NCBI GenBank assembly: GCA_016781635.1 | Contig: JADDPY010000118.1 | Location: 1 to 12,714, forward strand | Length of the DNA stretch: 12,714 nucleotides | Direction of reading: 5' to 3' | From: Rubrobacter sp. | GTDB lineage: Bacteria > Actinomycetota > Rubrobacteria > Rubrobacterales > Rubrobacteraceae | Part shown: in pieces, positions 1 through 6,333 of the stretch | Numbering within the stretch: the stretch's first letter is position 1 | How the letters are laid out: each line of letters starts with the position of its first letter | Position numbers and translations under genes: made by a program | The notes under the pieces: generated by a model | The model's input: only the letters and a program-made list of their open reading frames with translations | Database searches by the model: none | Told to the model about the DNA's origin: nothing

Positions 1-189
1 CGTGACCTGCTGGTTGCCCTGCGTCTGGCTCTGAAGCTGCTGCACAAACTGCTGGAAGAAGTTCTGCGTGAGCCTGAGGTTGCTCTCCTGCAGGTTCACC
101 GTCCTGTCGGCCAACGTCTGGAAGGAGTTCTTGACGGCGTCCGTCCACTCCTGAGCTGCCTGGTTAACGTTCTGCTGCTGCTGCTCCAT
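1..189 (-). CDS. Phasin-like coiled-coil protein (partial, N-terminal 63 residues)
   Basis: This open frame starts at ATG 189 and runs off the left edge, so the C-terminus is missing. A purine-rich ribosome binding site (GAGAAGGGAAC) lies just upstream of the start. The visible part is Gln- and Asn-rich, has no Cys, Pro or Gly before residue 58, and should form amphipathic helix, as phasins and other granule coat proteins do. Residues 21-55 align without gaps to residues 85-119 of the phasin-like protein at 11350-11874, with 11 of 35 identities centred on a QExNxxLxQxFF pattern. It also carries a QEWxDA motif (residues 13-18) that the other protein has near its C-terminus. The phasin role is inferred from this similarity and from the adjacent PHA synthase genes; no named family was recognised with certainty. 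Another helical granule-associated protein is possible. Confidence 0.6.
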   Translation of the reverse strand, partial: MEQQQQNVNQAAQEWTDAVKNSFQTLADRTVNLQESNLRLTQNFFQQFVQQLQSQTQGNQQVT

Positions 190-344
190 AATTTGTTCCC
201 TTCTCAAGGTTAGCGTGTCATGTTACTTAATGTTGCGTTTCCCCATAAACCTTCCCGCTTGCTACAAACTCTAAACCATCCACGGGAAAATTTATGCTTT
301 GTACTCCCCTTCTTCCACCCCTCCTGCTCGTTCACAGTAGATGC

Positions 345-372
345 AGTTTACACCTATGTTCGTCATTGTCAA
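345..372 (-). promoter_or_regulatory. Candidate promoter of the left phasin-like gene
   Basis: On the minus strand there is a perfect -35 TTGACA (372-367), a 16-base spacer and a -10 TAAACT (350-345). This would start transcription near 338, about 150 bases before the ATG at 189. The -10 and its flanks (GTAAACTG) are nearly the same as in the candidate promoter of the class I PHA synthase gene. Judged by eye only. Confidence 0.35.
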
Positions 373-530
373 GATCTGGTGTGAATATGTTTTCAGGTCG
401 CATTTGGGGCTTTTCTAGAGCTTCTCTCGGGTTTCAGACCAGCTGTACACGGTGGAGTCGTAGTAAGATCTTTCACGCTTGTAGCGTTATAGGGGAATAG
501 GGCCAGCGGAGAGGATGGGGATAGGTAAGC

Positions 531-565
531 TTAAACAAGCATACGTTATCCAGTATGAATGGATA
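531..565 (+). promoter_or_regulatory. Candidate phaEC promoter with overlapping inverted repeat
   Basis: A -35-like TTAAAC (531-536), a 17-base spacer and a -10-like TATGAA (554-559) point towards phaE. The -10 lies between the arms of an imperfect palindrome, TATCCA-N7-TGGATA (547-565), the layout expected of a repressor site. The 5' leader would be about 170 bases. Both elements are weak and this is a tentative call. Confidence 0.28.
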
Positions 566-725
566 TATGCCTTTTGCGGGGGGTGGCCCTCTATGGACCT
601 CATCGAGCCTTCGTATGGAGGATGGCAGGACTAATCGCGAGGTAGCACGGGGATAATTCTGAGGCATGTTTCGGTGTCTGTCAGGTTCTGAGGGCGCGGG
701 GGTCGTTGTACGGCCGAAGCGAAGC

Positions 726-732
726 AAGGAGG
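726..732 (+). promoter_or_regulatory. Ribosome binding site that fixes the phaE start
   Basis: AAGGAGG lies five bases before TTG 738. It is the only strong Shine-Dalgarno match near the 5' end of the phaE frame, so translation very probably starts at the TTG and not at the ATG at 666. Confidence 0.75.
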
Positions 733-737
733 CGAAG

Positions 738-1433
738 TTGACGAACGGTTTCGAGACCGGGAGCGCGGAGGGGTCGGCGGCCGGGGAGGAAAAGAAGTAC
801 GCCGACCCGTACGGGCTCTACCGGCGTTGGTTCGAGGCGTGGGGCGAGACCGTACAGGGCGAGGCGAGGGCCTCCATGGGGGCGGGCGAGATCGAGGAGT
901 TGTGGAGACGGTGGTTCGCGGGGACGGCCAAGGGTCTCGGAGGAGGGTCCGGCAAGGACGGTTACGCTGGTAGCCTCGGATCGTTGTGGGAGCAGATGGC
1001 GGAGAGCATGCGCAAGGAGACGGCTTCCAGGGGGGATCTTTCGGAGGACCCCGTCGAGTTCTTTCTGCGGTGGTACGGCGAGACGAGCGAGAGGTGGGCG
1101 GGGGTCGCCGACGATCTTCTGAAAAAGCGGGAGGTCCTGGAGTCGAACGCGCACCTTCAGGAGAACTTTGCCCGTTCTTACCGGGAGCTCCGGCATGCCT
1201 CCGAACAGAACCTAAAAAACATGCAGATTCCGAGCCGCTCCGACCTGGCGGGGGTGGCGAAGCTCGTCGTGGGGGTCGAGAACAAGCTCGATCGGATCGA
1301 GGAGGCATTCGGCGAGTTCGTCTACGGCGGCTCCGAGCCCGCCACCGCCGAGTCGGTGCGTAGCTTGCAGGAGCGCATGGACGGGTTGGAAGGCAAGATG
1401 GACCGCATCCTCGCAGCGCTGGAGAAGGGTTAG
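738..1433 (+). CDS. phaE: Class III PHA synthase subunit PhaE
   Basis: PhaE is the non-catalytic partner of the class III PHA synthase. It complexes with PhaC and activates polymerisation at the granule surface. The protein (231 residues from TTG 738) is soluble and mostly helical. A polar low-complexity N-terminus (1-20) is followed by a Trp/Arg-rich region with repeated RRWF-like segments (29-32 and 57-60), then the family's hallmark P-S-R segment (IPSRSDL, 164-170) leading into a C-terminal coiled coil (about 175-230) with a clear heptad pattern. It is short: proteobacterial and cyanobacterial PhaE are usually above 300 residues. The catalytic gene phaC begins three bases after this stop, so the pair is co-transcribed and probably translationally coupled, in the order phaE-phaC. 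The context makes the call firm, although PhaE sequences are poorly conserved. Confidence 0.85.
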   Translation: MTNGFETGSAEGSAAGEEKKYADPYGLYRRWFEAWGETVQGEARASMGAGEIEELWRRWFAGTAKGLGGGSGKDGYAGSLGSLWEQMAESMRKETASRGDLSEDPVEFFLRWYGETSERWAGVADDLLKKREVLESNAHLQENFARSYRELRHASEQNLKNMQIPSRSDLAGVAKLVVGVENKLDRIEEAFGEFVYGGSEPATAESVRSLQERMDGLEGKMDRILAALEKG

Positions 1434-1436
1434 ACA

Positions 1437-2501
1437 GTGGATAAGAGTACGGTACCCCCGGAGGTCGCGGATAAGCTGGACAAGTACGCCCGTGGCACCC
1501 GGATCATGCTGGATGGCGCCCGGGCCGAGACCGGCCAGACCCCGAAGGTTACGGTCTGGACGAAGAACAAGGCGAAGCTCTACCGTTACGAGCCGGAGAA
1601 GCCGAAGAAGCATTCGATCCCTATCTTTATGGTCTACGCGCTCATCAACAAGCCATACATCCTGGACCTCATGCCGGGGAATAGCTTGATCGAACACCTC
1701 CTCGGGGAGGGTTTCGACGTGTACCTGCTCGACTGGGGCGTCCCCGGCGACGAGGATGCCGACCTGTCGTTCGAGGACTTCGTCCTGGATTACATAAAAC
1801 CGGCGACGAAGCGGGTCCTGTGGACCTCCGGCGCCGAGAGTTACACCCTCTTCGGTTATTGCATGGGTGGGACGATGTCGGCGATATACGCCTCGCTTTT
1901 CCCGGAGAAGCCTCTGGAGAACCTCGTCTTGCTCACCACCCCGGTTGACTTCCAACCGGAGGAGATAGGGCTCCTCGGGCTGTGGACGCGGGAGGAGTAC
2001 CTGGATCCGGACCTTCTCGTCGAGTCTCTCGGGAACATCCCGGACGACTTTATAGACAACAGCATGCAGATGCTCAAGCCCATTCAGAACTACGTGGGCA
2101 CCTACGCGAGCATGTGGGAGCGCATCCTCGAAGAAAAGCCGATGGAGACGTGGCTCGCCATGAACAAGTGGGTCAACGACGGAACGCCCTTCCCCGGCGC
2201 CGCATTCCGGCAGTGGATCCGCGACTTCTACCAGGGCAACAAACTGGTAAAGGGAGAGCTAAAGATGAGGGGCCGCAAGGTCGACCTCTCGAACATCATG
2301 TGCCCCGTCCTCAACATCGCGGGCGAGAAAGACCATATCTGCCCCATGCCGCAGGCCAAATCCACGATAGACCTCGTCGGCAGTGAGGACAAGGAGTTCT
2401 TCGTGCTCGACGCCGGACACGTCGGCCTGATGACCGGCCGCGGCGCCAAGGAGGGCTTGTGGCCCAAGGTTTCTTCCTGGCTCGGAGAGCGCTCCGGGTA
2501 G
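1437..2501 (+). CDS. phaC: Class III PHA synthase catalytic subunit PhaC
   Basis: This enzyme polymerises (R)-3-hydroxyacyl-CoA into polyester, releasing CoA, on the PHA granule. At 354 residues it has the usual class III length. It is an alpha/beta hydrolase fold. The lipase-like box is GYCMGG, with nucleophile Cys142. The catalytic Asp is D299 in GEKDH and the general-base His is H328 in DAGHVG. These match the Cys-Asp-His triad spacing of the Allochromatium-type enzyme. Upstream, PYILDLMPGNS and LLDWG (near 74-101) are typical of the family. The start is GTG 1437, three bases after the phaE stop, with GGAGAAGGG inside the phaE 3' end as ribosome binding site. It needs PhaE for full activity in known systems. 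The gene converges on a second, class I synthase gene. Confidence 0.96.
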   Translation: MDKSTVPPEVADKLDKYARGTRIMLDGARAETGQTPKVTVWTKNKAKLYRYEPEKPKKHSIPIFMVYALINKPYILDLMPGNSLIEHLLGEGFDVYLLDWGVPGDEDADLSFEDFVLDYIKPATKRVLWTSGAESYTLFGYCMGGTMSAIYASLFPEKPLENLVLLTTPVDFQPEEIGLLGLWTREEYLDPDLLVESLGNIPDDFIDNSMQMLKPIQNYVGTYASMWERILEEKPMETWLAMNKWVNDGTPFPGAAFRQWIRDFYQGNKLVKGELKMRGRKVDLSNIMCPVLNIAGEKDHICPMPQAKSTIDLVGSEDKEFFVLDAGHVGLMTGRGAKEGLWPKVSSWLGERSG

Positions 2502-2552
2502 CCGCCTGGTCCGGCAAACATTGTTAAAACCATCGGTCCGTGACAATGGAAG

Positions 2553-2568
2553 ACGCCGGCTCCGGCGT
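2553..2568. terminator. Small hairpin downstream of class III phaC
   Basis: ACGCCG and CGGCGT pair around a GCTC loop, giving six or seven G/C-rich base pairs. Outer arms GTGAC (from 2540) and GTCAC (to 2581) could extend the structure. There is no T tract. It lies about 50 bases after the phaC stop. Confidence 0.4.
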
Positions 2569-2593
2569 GGGACCCAGTCACACTCTGCGAGAA

Positions 2594-2642
2594 ATGCCGC
2601 CCTTACAGCCCGTCGTAAGAGACGGTGCTGTAAGGGCGGCAT
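2594..2642. terminator. Very stable 21-bp stem-loop, likely bidirectional terminator
   Basis: The arm 2594-2609 (ATGCCGCCCTTACAGC) is the exact reverse complement of 2627-2642. Inside it, CCGTC (2610-2614) pairs with GACGG (2621-2625) around a GTAAGA loop, with one bulged T at 2626. The stem is 21 base pairs without a mismatch. No T tract follows on either strand, as in many high-GC terminators. It could instead be a repeated palindromic element. Confidence 0.6.
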
Positions 2643-2801
2643 CGATCAAATAATTGGAACAAGCTACATCTGACCGACGGGTATGTTGTGATTTCCGTCG
2701 GTTATGCGACGGAGCTTGGCCGCAATGGCACCTTCACACCAAGGTTGCGACTGGTTTTAGGCGATTCGAGGAGGGACTCTCGGTCACGCAAACGCGTACT
2801 A

Positions 2802-2843
2802 CCGGGGGTGAGGAACCTGATGGTGTCGGCTCCTCACCCCCGG
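2802..2843. terminator. Stem-loop downstream of class I phaC
   Basis: CCGGGGGTGAGGA (2802-2814) is the exact reverse complement of 2831-2843, with a 16-base loop in which GGCTCC-type pairing can extend the stem past one mismatch. It sits about 30 bases beyond the stop of the minus-strand synthase gene and lacks a T tract. Probably the terminator of that gene. Confidence 0.55.
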
Positions 2844-2875
2844 GGGGCGGCTTGTAGATCCGGGATGCTTCTAGC

Positions 2876-4825
2876 TTACGTCTCCCGGACGTAGGAGCCG
2901 GGGGCGTCATCCAGGGGTGGGTACTTCTCGCTCCCCATTCCGGGCGGGTCGACCATTTCGCCGGAGCGCTCGGAGAGCCATGCCGTCCAGTCTTCCCACC
3001 AGGAGCCCTCGTGCTGTTTGGCCCCCTCCCTCCACTTCTCGGCGGTCTCCGAGGCGTCGGTCTCCTCGTTCACCCAGTAGGTGCCCTTGCCCTTGGAGGG
3101 TGGGTTTATCATGCCGGCGATATGGCCCGAGTTGGCAAGGGCGTAGCGCACCTTTGCGCCCTCGGCGATCTTGTTGATCAGCCAGGCGGAGTACCAGGGG
3201 ACGATGTGGTCCTTTTCGGCGCCGACGGCGTAGACATCGCCGGAGATCTTCCTGAGGTCTATCTGGCGGCCCTTTATCGTGACCTTACCGGGCTTCACGA
3301 GGTTGTTCTCGAGGTAGGTGTTTCTCAGGTAGAAGCTGTGAGCGTCGCGGGCCATGCGTGTGCCGTCGGAGTTCCAGTACAGGAGGTCGAAGGCGGGAGG
3401 CTTCTGGCCGAGGAGATAATTGTTTACGACGTTCGACCAGATCAGGTCGTTGGCGCGCAGCGAGTTGAACATGTTCGCCATCTTGCGGTTATCGAGGTAA
3501 CCGCGCTCCTTCATCTGCTGCTCCATGAACTCGATCTGGGGCTCGTCGATAAACACCGACGTGTCCCCGACGTCCGTGAAGTCCTGCATCGCGACCATAA
3601 AGGTCGTGGCGTCGAACGGGTTCTCGTCGCCGCCCGCGGCGAGCCAGGCGAGCGTCACGGAGAGAAGCGTCCCGCCGGCGCAGTAGCCGACAGGGTTGAC
3701 CTTATCCGCACCGGTGATGTCGCGCACGGCGTCGGCGGCGGCGAGAGTTCCGAGGGTCATATAGTCCTCGAACTGGAGGTGCTCCAGCGAGGCATCCGGG
3801 TTCTTCCAGGAGGTCATGAAGACCTGGTAACCCTGGTCCACAAGGTACTTGACCATGCTGTTCTTCGGTTGGAGGTCGAGGATGTAGTACTTGTTGATCC
3901 AGGGCGGGAAGAAGACTATGGGCGTCTCGTAGACCTTCTCCACCGTCGGCTCGTACTGGATAAGCTGAATAAGCTCGTTCTGGTAGACGACCTTACCCGG
4001 GGTTATCGCGAGGTTCTCCCCCGGCTTGAAGGCGTTGGCGTCCGTCATGCTCAGACGGCCCTCGCGCAGGTCGTTGAGGAGGTTGCGCGTCCCCTCGGCG
4101 AGGCTCGCTCCGCCGGTCTCGGCGATGCGCCTGAGGGCGGCGGGGTTGGTGAGGAGGTAGTTGGCCGGGGCCATCGCGTCGACGAACTGCCTGAGGTAGA
4201 ACTTGAGACGCTTCTGCTCCTCGGTATCCTGTCCGTCCGTCGCCTCGGCCTCCTCCAAAAGGAACTTGGAGGCGAGCAGGTAAGACTCCTTGAGGGTCTG
4301 GTAGTAGGGGTTCCCTTCCCACTCGGGCGCCGAGAAGCGAGTGTCGGCGTTGGCCGTACCCTTCCCCTCGCCCTCCTCCGCGGGCGGCAAGCCCCACATG
4401 CGCGACATCGACTCCTGCCACACATCGAACGTCGAGCGCCAGACCCTGGCGTTGAACTCGGCGGCGGCCTCTATGGCCCTGCCGGGGTCGGACATCTCGC
4501 GCATCCAGAGGGTCTGGAGGGCACGCGTGATCTCCAACCAGTTTATGGGCAGCACGTTCTGCATGGGGTTTGCGTCCCACAGCTTCTCCATCACGGAGAG
4601 CAGCGGGTCGTTCGCGATGGTACCTTCCGGCAGGGACTCGAATTCCTTGCCCGTTGAGATGCCCGGCTTCGTCAGCCAGGGGAGGCTACCCCCGGGTGTC
4701 GCTCCACCCATGTTGTTGGTAAACCACTGCGACCATATATCGAACGGCGCCATCGGTGCTCCCTGCGGCGTCGTTCCGCTCGATACGGGACCGTTGCCCC
4801 CGTTACCGGCCGTGGAATCAGTCAT
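2876..4825 (-). CDS. phaC: Class I PHA synthase (poly(3-hydroxyalkanoate) polymerase)
   Basis: This is a single-subunit PHA polymerase acting on (R)-3-hydroxyacyl-CoA of short chain length. With the start at ATG 4825 it has 649 residues, longer than the roughly 560-600 of typical class I enzymes, with extra sequence at the polar N-terminus and at the C-terminus. The class I signature PPWINKYYILDL lies near residues 307-318. The lipase-like box is GYCAGG with nucleophile Cys382. The catalytic Asp is D539 in GAEKDH and the His is H568 in NSGHIAG. The N-terminal half matches the PhaC N-terminal domain region. The start is fixed by AAGGAGGT nine bases upstream; a GTG at 4852 in frame lies upstream of that site. 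The gene is convergent with the class III pair and divergent from the acyl-CoA dehydrogenase gene. Confidence 0.95.
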   Translation of the reverse strand: MTDSTAGNGGNGPVSSGTTPQGAPMAPFDIWSQWFTNNMGGATPGGSLPWLTKPGISTGKEFESLPEGTIANDPLLSVMEKLWDANPMQNVLPINWLEITRALQTLWMREMSDPGRAIEAAAEFNARVWRSTFDVWQESMSRMWGLPPAEEGEGKGTANADTRFSAPEWEGNPYYQTLKESYLLASKFLLEEAEATDGQDTEEQKRLKFYLRQFVDAMAPANYLLTNPAALRRIAETGGASLAEGTRNLLNDLREGRLSMTDANAFKPGENLAITPGKVVYQNELIQLIQYEPTVEKVYETPIVFFPPWINKYYILDLQPKNSMVKYLVDQGYQVFMTSWKNPDASLEHLQFEDYMTLGTLAAADAVRDITGADKVNPVGYCAGGTLLSVTLAWLAAGGDENPFDATTFMVAMQDFTDVGDTSVFIDEPQIEFMEQQMKERGYLDNRKMANMFNSLRANDLIWSNVVNNYLLGQKPPAFDLLYWNSDGTRMARDAHSFYLRNTYLENNLVKPGKVTIKGRQIDLRKISGDVYAVGAEKDHIVPWYSAWLINKIAEGAKVRYALANSGHIAGMINPPSKGKGTYWVNEETDASETAEKWREGAKQHEGSWWEDWTAWLSERSGEMVDPPGMGSEKYPPLDDAPGSYVRET

Positions 4826-4834
4826 CTGGTCGGT

Positions 4835-4842
4835 ACCTCCTT
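4835..4842 (-). promoter_or_regulatory. Ribosome binding site that fixes the class I phaC start
   Basis: AAGGAGGT on the minus strand, nine bases before ATG 4825. A GTG-initiated extension from 4852 would place this site inside the coding region, so the ATG is preferred. Confidence 0.7.
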
Positions 4843-4887
4843 CTCCGGACACGACCCTTGGCCCGGTTTATTTGTGTTGCCCCGTAC

Positions 4888-4916
4888 AGTTTACCCTTTT
4901 CCTCCGGTCGTCTCAC
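4888..4916 (-). promoter_or_regulatory. Candidate promoter of class I phaC
   Basis: A -35-like GTGAGA (4916-4911), a 17-base spacer and a -10 TAAACT (4893-4888) would give a leader of about 55 bases. The -10 is embedded in GGGTAAACTG, so a general-stress (SigB/SigF-type, GTTT...GGGTA) reading is also possible, although the matching -35 is only GTGT. The same GTAAACTG string occurs upstream of the left phasin-like gene. Confidence 0.38.
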
Positions 4917-4940
4917 ACCATCGGGGCTTGTGAGCCTCGA

Positions 4941-4969
4941 TTGACCCCACCGTTGCGAGACACTATTCT
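4941..4969 (+). promoter_or_regulatory. Promoter of the acyl-CoA dehydrogenase gene
   Basis: -35 TTGACC (4941-4946), 17-base spacer, -10 TATTCT (4964-4969). The start of transcription would fall near 4976 and the leader would be about 80 bases. This is the best plus-strand promoter in the divergent gap. Confidence 0.5.
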
Positions 4970-4979
4970 TGCCGGCAAG
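4968..4979. promoter_or_regulatory. 12-bp perfect palindrome at the acyl-CoA dehydrogenase promoter
   Basis: CTTGCCGGCAAG is a perfect palindrome that overlaps the end of the -10 box and the expected transcription start. The position fits a repressor site; the regulator is unknown. Confidence 0.3.
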
Positions 4980-5056
4980 GGACGACCGGCCCCGCCCATC
5001 TCCGTTCCCGGCGCCCCGAACGCCCAACGATTCAAGGCGACCGCAGGGGGAAATAG

Positions 5057-6322
5057 ATGACCATAACGCCCGAGGAGACCCGACGGGGGACGAGCCCCGT
5101 GGACTTCATCAACGTCGCAAGCCTTCTGTCGGAAGGGGAGAAGGAGGTCCAGTCAAAGGTCCGCGAGTTCGTGGACCGCGAGGTGATCCCGATCGCCGCC
5201 GACTTCTGGGACCGGGCCGAGTTTCCCCGCCACCTCTTGCAACCTCTGGGCGAGCTCGGCGTCATGGGCGGTCCCTTCTCGCCCGAGTACGGCTGCGCGG
5301 GGTGGAACAACGTCGCATACGGACTCGCCATCGCCGAGATCGCGCGCGGCTCCGGCTCTCTAGCAACCTTCTTGCACGTCCAGAGCGGCCTGGCGATGGC
5401 GGCGATCCACGAGCTCGGGAGCGAGGAGCAGAAGACGCACTGGCTCCCCAGGATGGCGAGGTGCGAGGCCATCGGCTGCTTCGGCCTGACGGAGCCTTCG
5501 GCGGGATCCGACCCCGGCTCGATGCGCACGACCGCGAGGAAAGTGCCGGGCGGCTACGTCTTGAACGGCGAGAAAAAGTGGATCGGCAACGCCTCCTTCG
5601 CGGACGTCGCGGTGATCTGGGCGAAGACGGAGGACGGCAAGGTCTCGGGCTTCCTCGTCGGGGGCGACAACCCCGGCTTCCGCGCCGAGGTTCTGCCGCG
5701 CAAGGCCTCCCAGCGCTCCGTGTGGCAGACACACATCACCATGGAGGATTGCCGAATCTCCGAAGATGACCGCCTCCCGGGGGCGACGGGGCTCGGCTCG
5801 ACCCTCTCCGTCCTCACCCACTCGCGCTACGGCGTGGGCTGGGACGGGCTCGGCCAGGCGATGGACTGCTACGAGACGGCCCTCTCGTACGCCAAGGAGC
5901 GGGAACAGTTCGGGGCGCCCATAGCCTCCCACCAGCTCGTGCAAGCCAAGCTCGTGAAGATGGTCAGCGAGGTCTCGCTCTCGCAGCTTCTCTCGATACA
6001 CGTGGGCCGCACGAAGGACGCGGGGAACCTCGACCCCGCGACCGTCTCGATGTTCAAGATGAACAACGTGGGGAAGGCGCGCGAGATCGCCGCCCTCGCC
6101 CGCGACGTCCTCGGCGGCAACGGCATCCTCCTCGACTACCGGGTGATGGAGCACATGGCGGACATCGAGGGCGTCTACTCCTACGAGGGCACGAACGACG
6201 TGAACACCCTGATCGTGGGCCAGGCCATCACCGGCCACCGCGCCTTCGCCCCCCGCCCCCCGAAGGCCCCGCAACAGAACGGCCGCGCCGGAGAGCCCCG
6301 GGCCGAGGAGCAGGCGCGCTAG
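5057..6322 (+). CDS. Acyl-CoA dehydrogenase, glutaryl-CoA dehydrogenase-like
   Basis: An FAD flavoenzyme that oxidises an acyl-CoA at the alpha-beta bond and passes electrons to electron-transfer flavoprotein. It has 421 residues and starts at ATG 5057 after AGGGGG. The FAD/substrate signature is GCFGLTEPSAGSDP (140-153). The catalytic base is Glu377 in YEGTND, the position used by glutaryl-CoA and short-chain acyl-CoA dehydrogenases. YGVGW, QFGAPI and GGNGI are further family blocks. Overall it most resembles glutaryl-CoA dehydrogenase. However, the Arg that holds the glutaryl carboxylate, expected seven residues before the Ser of VQS, appears to be Ala103 here, so another substrate is likely. 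The last 24 residues are a Pro/Gln/Arg-rich tail outside the fold. It is divergent from class I phaC and convergent with the next gene, which ends 11 bases away. Confidence 0.9.
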   Translation: MTITPEETRRGTSPVDFINVASLLSEGEKEVQSKVREFVDREVIPIAADFWDRAEFPRHLLQPLGELGVMGGPFSPEYGCAGWNNVAYGLAIAEIARGSGSLATFLHVQSGLAMAAIHELGSEEQKTHWLPRMARCEAIGCFGLTEPSAGSDPGSMRTTARKVPGGYVLNGEKKWIGNASFADVAVIWAKTEDGKVSGFLVGGDNPGFRAEVLPRKASQRSVWQTHITMEDCRISEDDRLPGATGLGSTLSVLTHSRYGVGWDGLGQAMDCYETALSYAKEREQFGAPIASHQLVQAKLVKMVSEVSLSQLLSIHVGRTKDAGNLDPATVSMFKMNNVGKAREIAALARDVLGGNGILLDYRVMEHMADIEGVYSYEGTNDVNTLIVGQAITGHRAFAPRPPKAPQQNGRAGEPRAEEQAR

Positions 6323-6333
6323 AAACGCGGAAC

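Larger units (their letters stand above)
190..737. other. AT-rich divergent regulatory region
   Basis: This stretch of about 550 bases separates the divergent phasin-like gene and phaE. It is clearly richer in A and T than the coding regions. Short frames exist in it (for example 294-500 and an extension of the phaE frame from 666), but they lack convincing ribosome binding sites and the GC-rich third positions of the real genes. It holds candidate promoters in both directions and a 19-bp inverted repeat at 547-565. I see no RNA gene in it, although an unannotated small RNA cannot be excluded by eye. Confidence 0.55.
2502..2875. other. Convergent gap between the two PHA synthase genes, with three hairpins
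   Basis: No credible gene lies here; the short plus-strand frames (2654-2857 and 2688-2894) lack ribosome binding sites and coding bias. The gap holds three separate inverted repeats (2553-2568, 2594-2642 and 2802-2843) and probably ends transcription from both sides. Confidence 0.6.

Noticed and set aside
294..500. 68-codon frame in the AT-rich leader region
   Set aside because: No ribosome binding site, no coding bias and an unlikely composition.
666..737. N-terminal extension of PhaE from ATG 666
   Set aside because: The perfect AAGGAGG at 726-732 serves TTG 738, and the extension has no PhaE character.
3011..4657. Long open frame of 548 codons on the plus strand opposite class I phaC
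   Set aside because: It is a mirror of the GC-rich codon pattern of a certain gene; the translation is low in family features and has no ribosome binding site.
5057..6322. Naming the acyl-CoA dehydrogenase gcdH
   Set aside because: The Arg that defines glutaryl-CoA binding appears to be missing, so only a family-level name is given.
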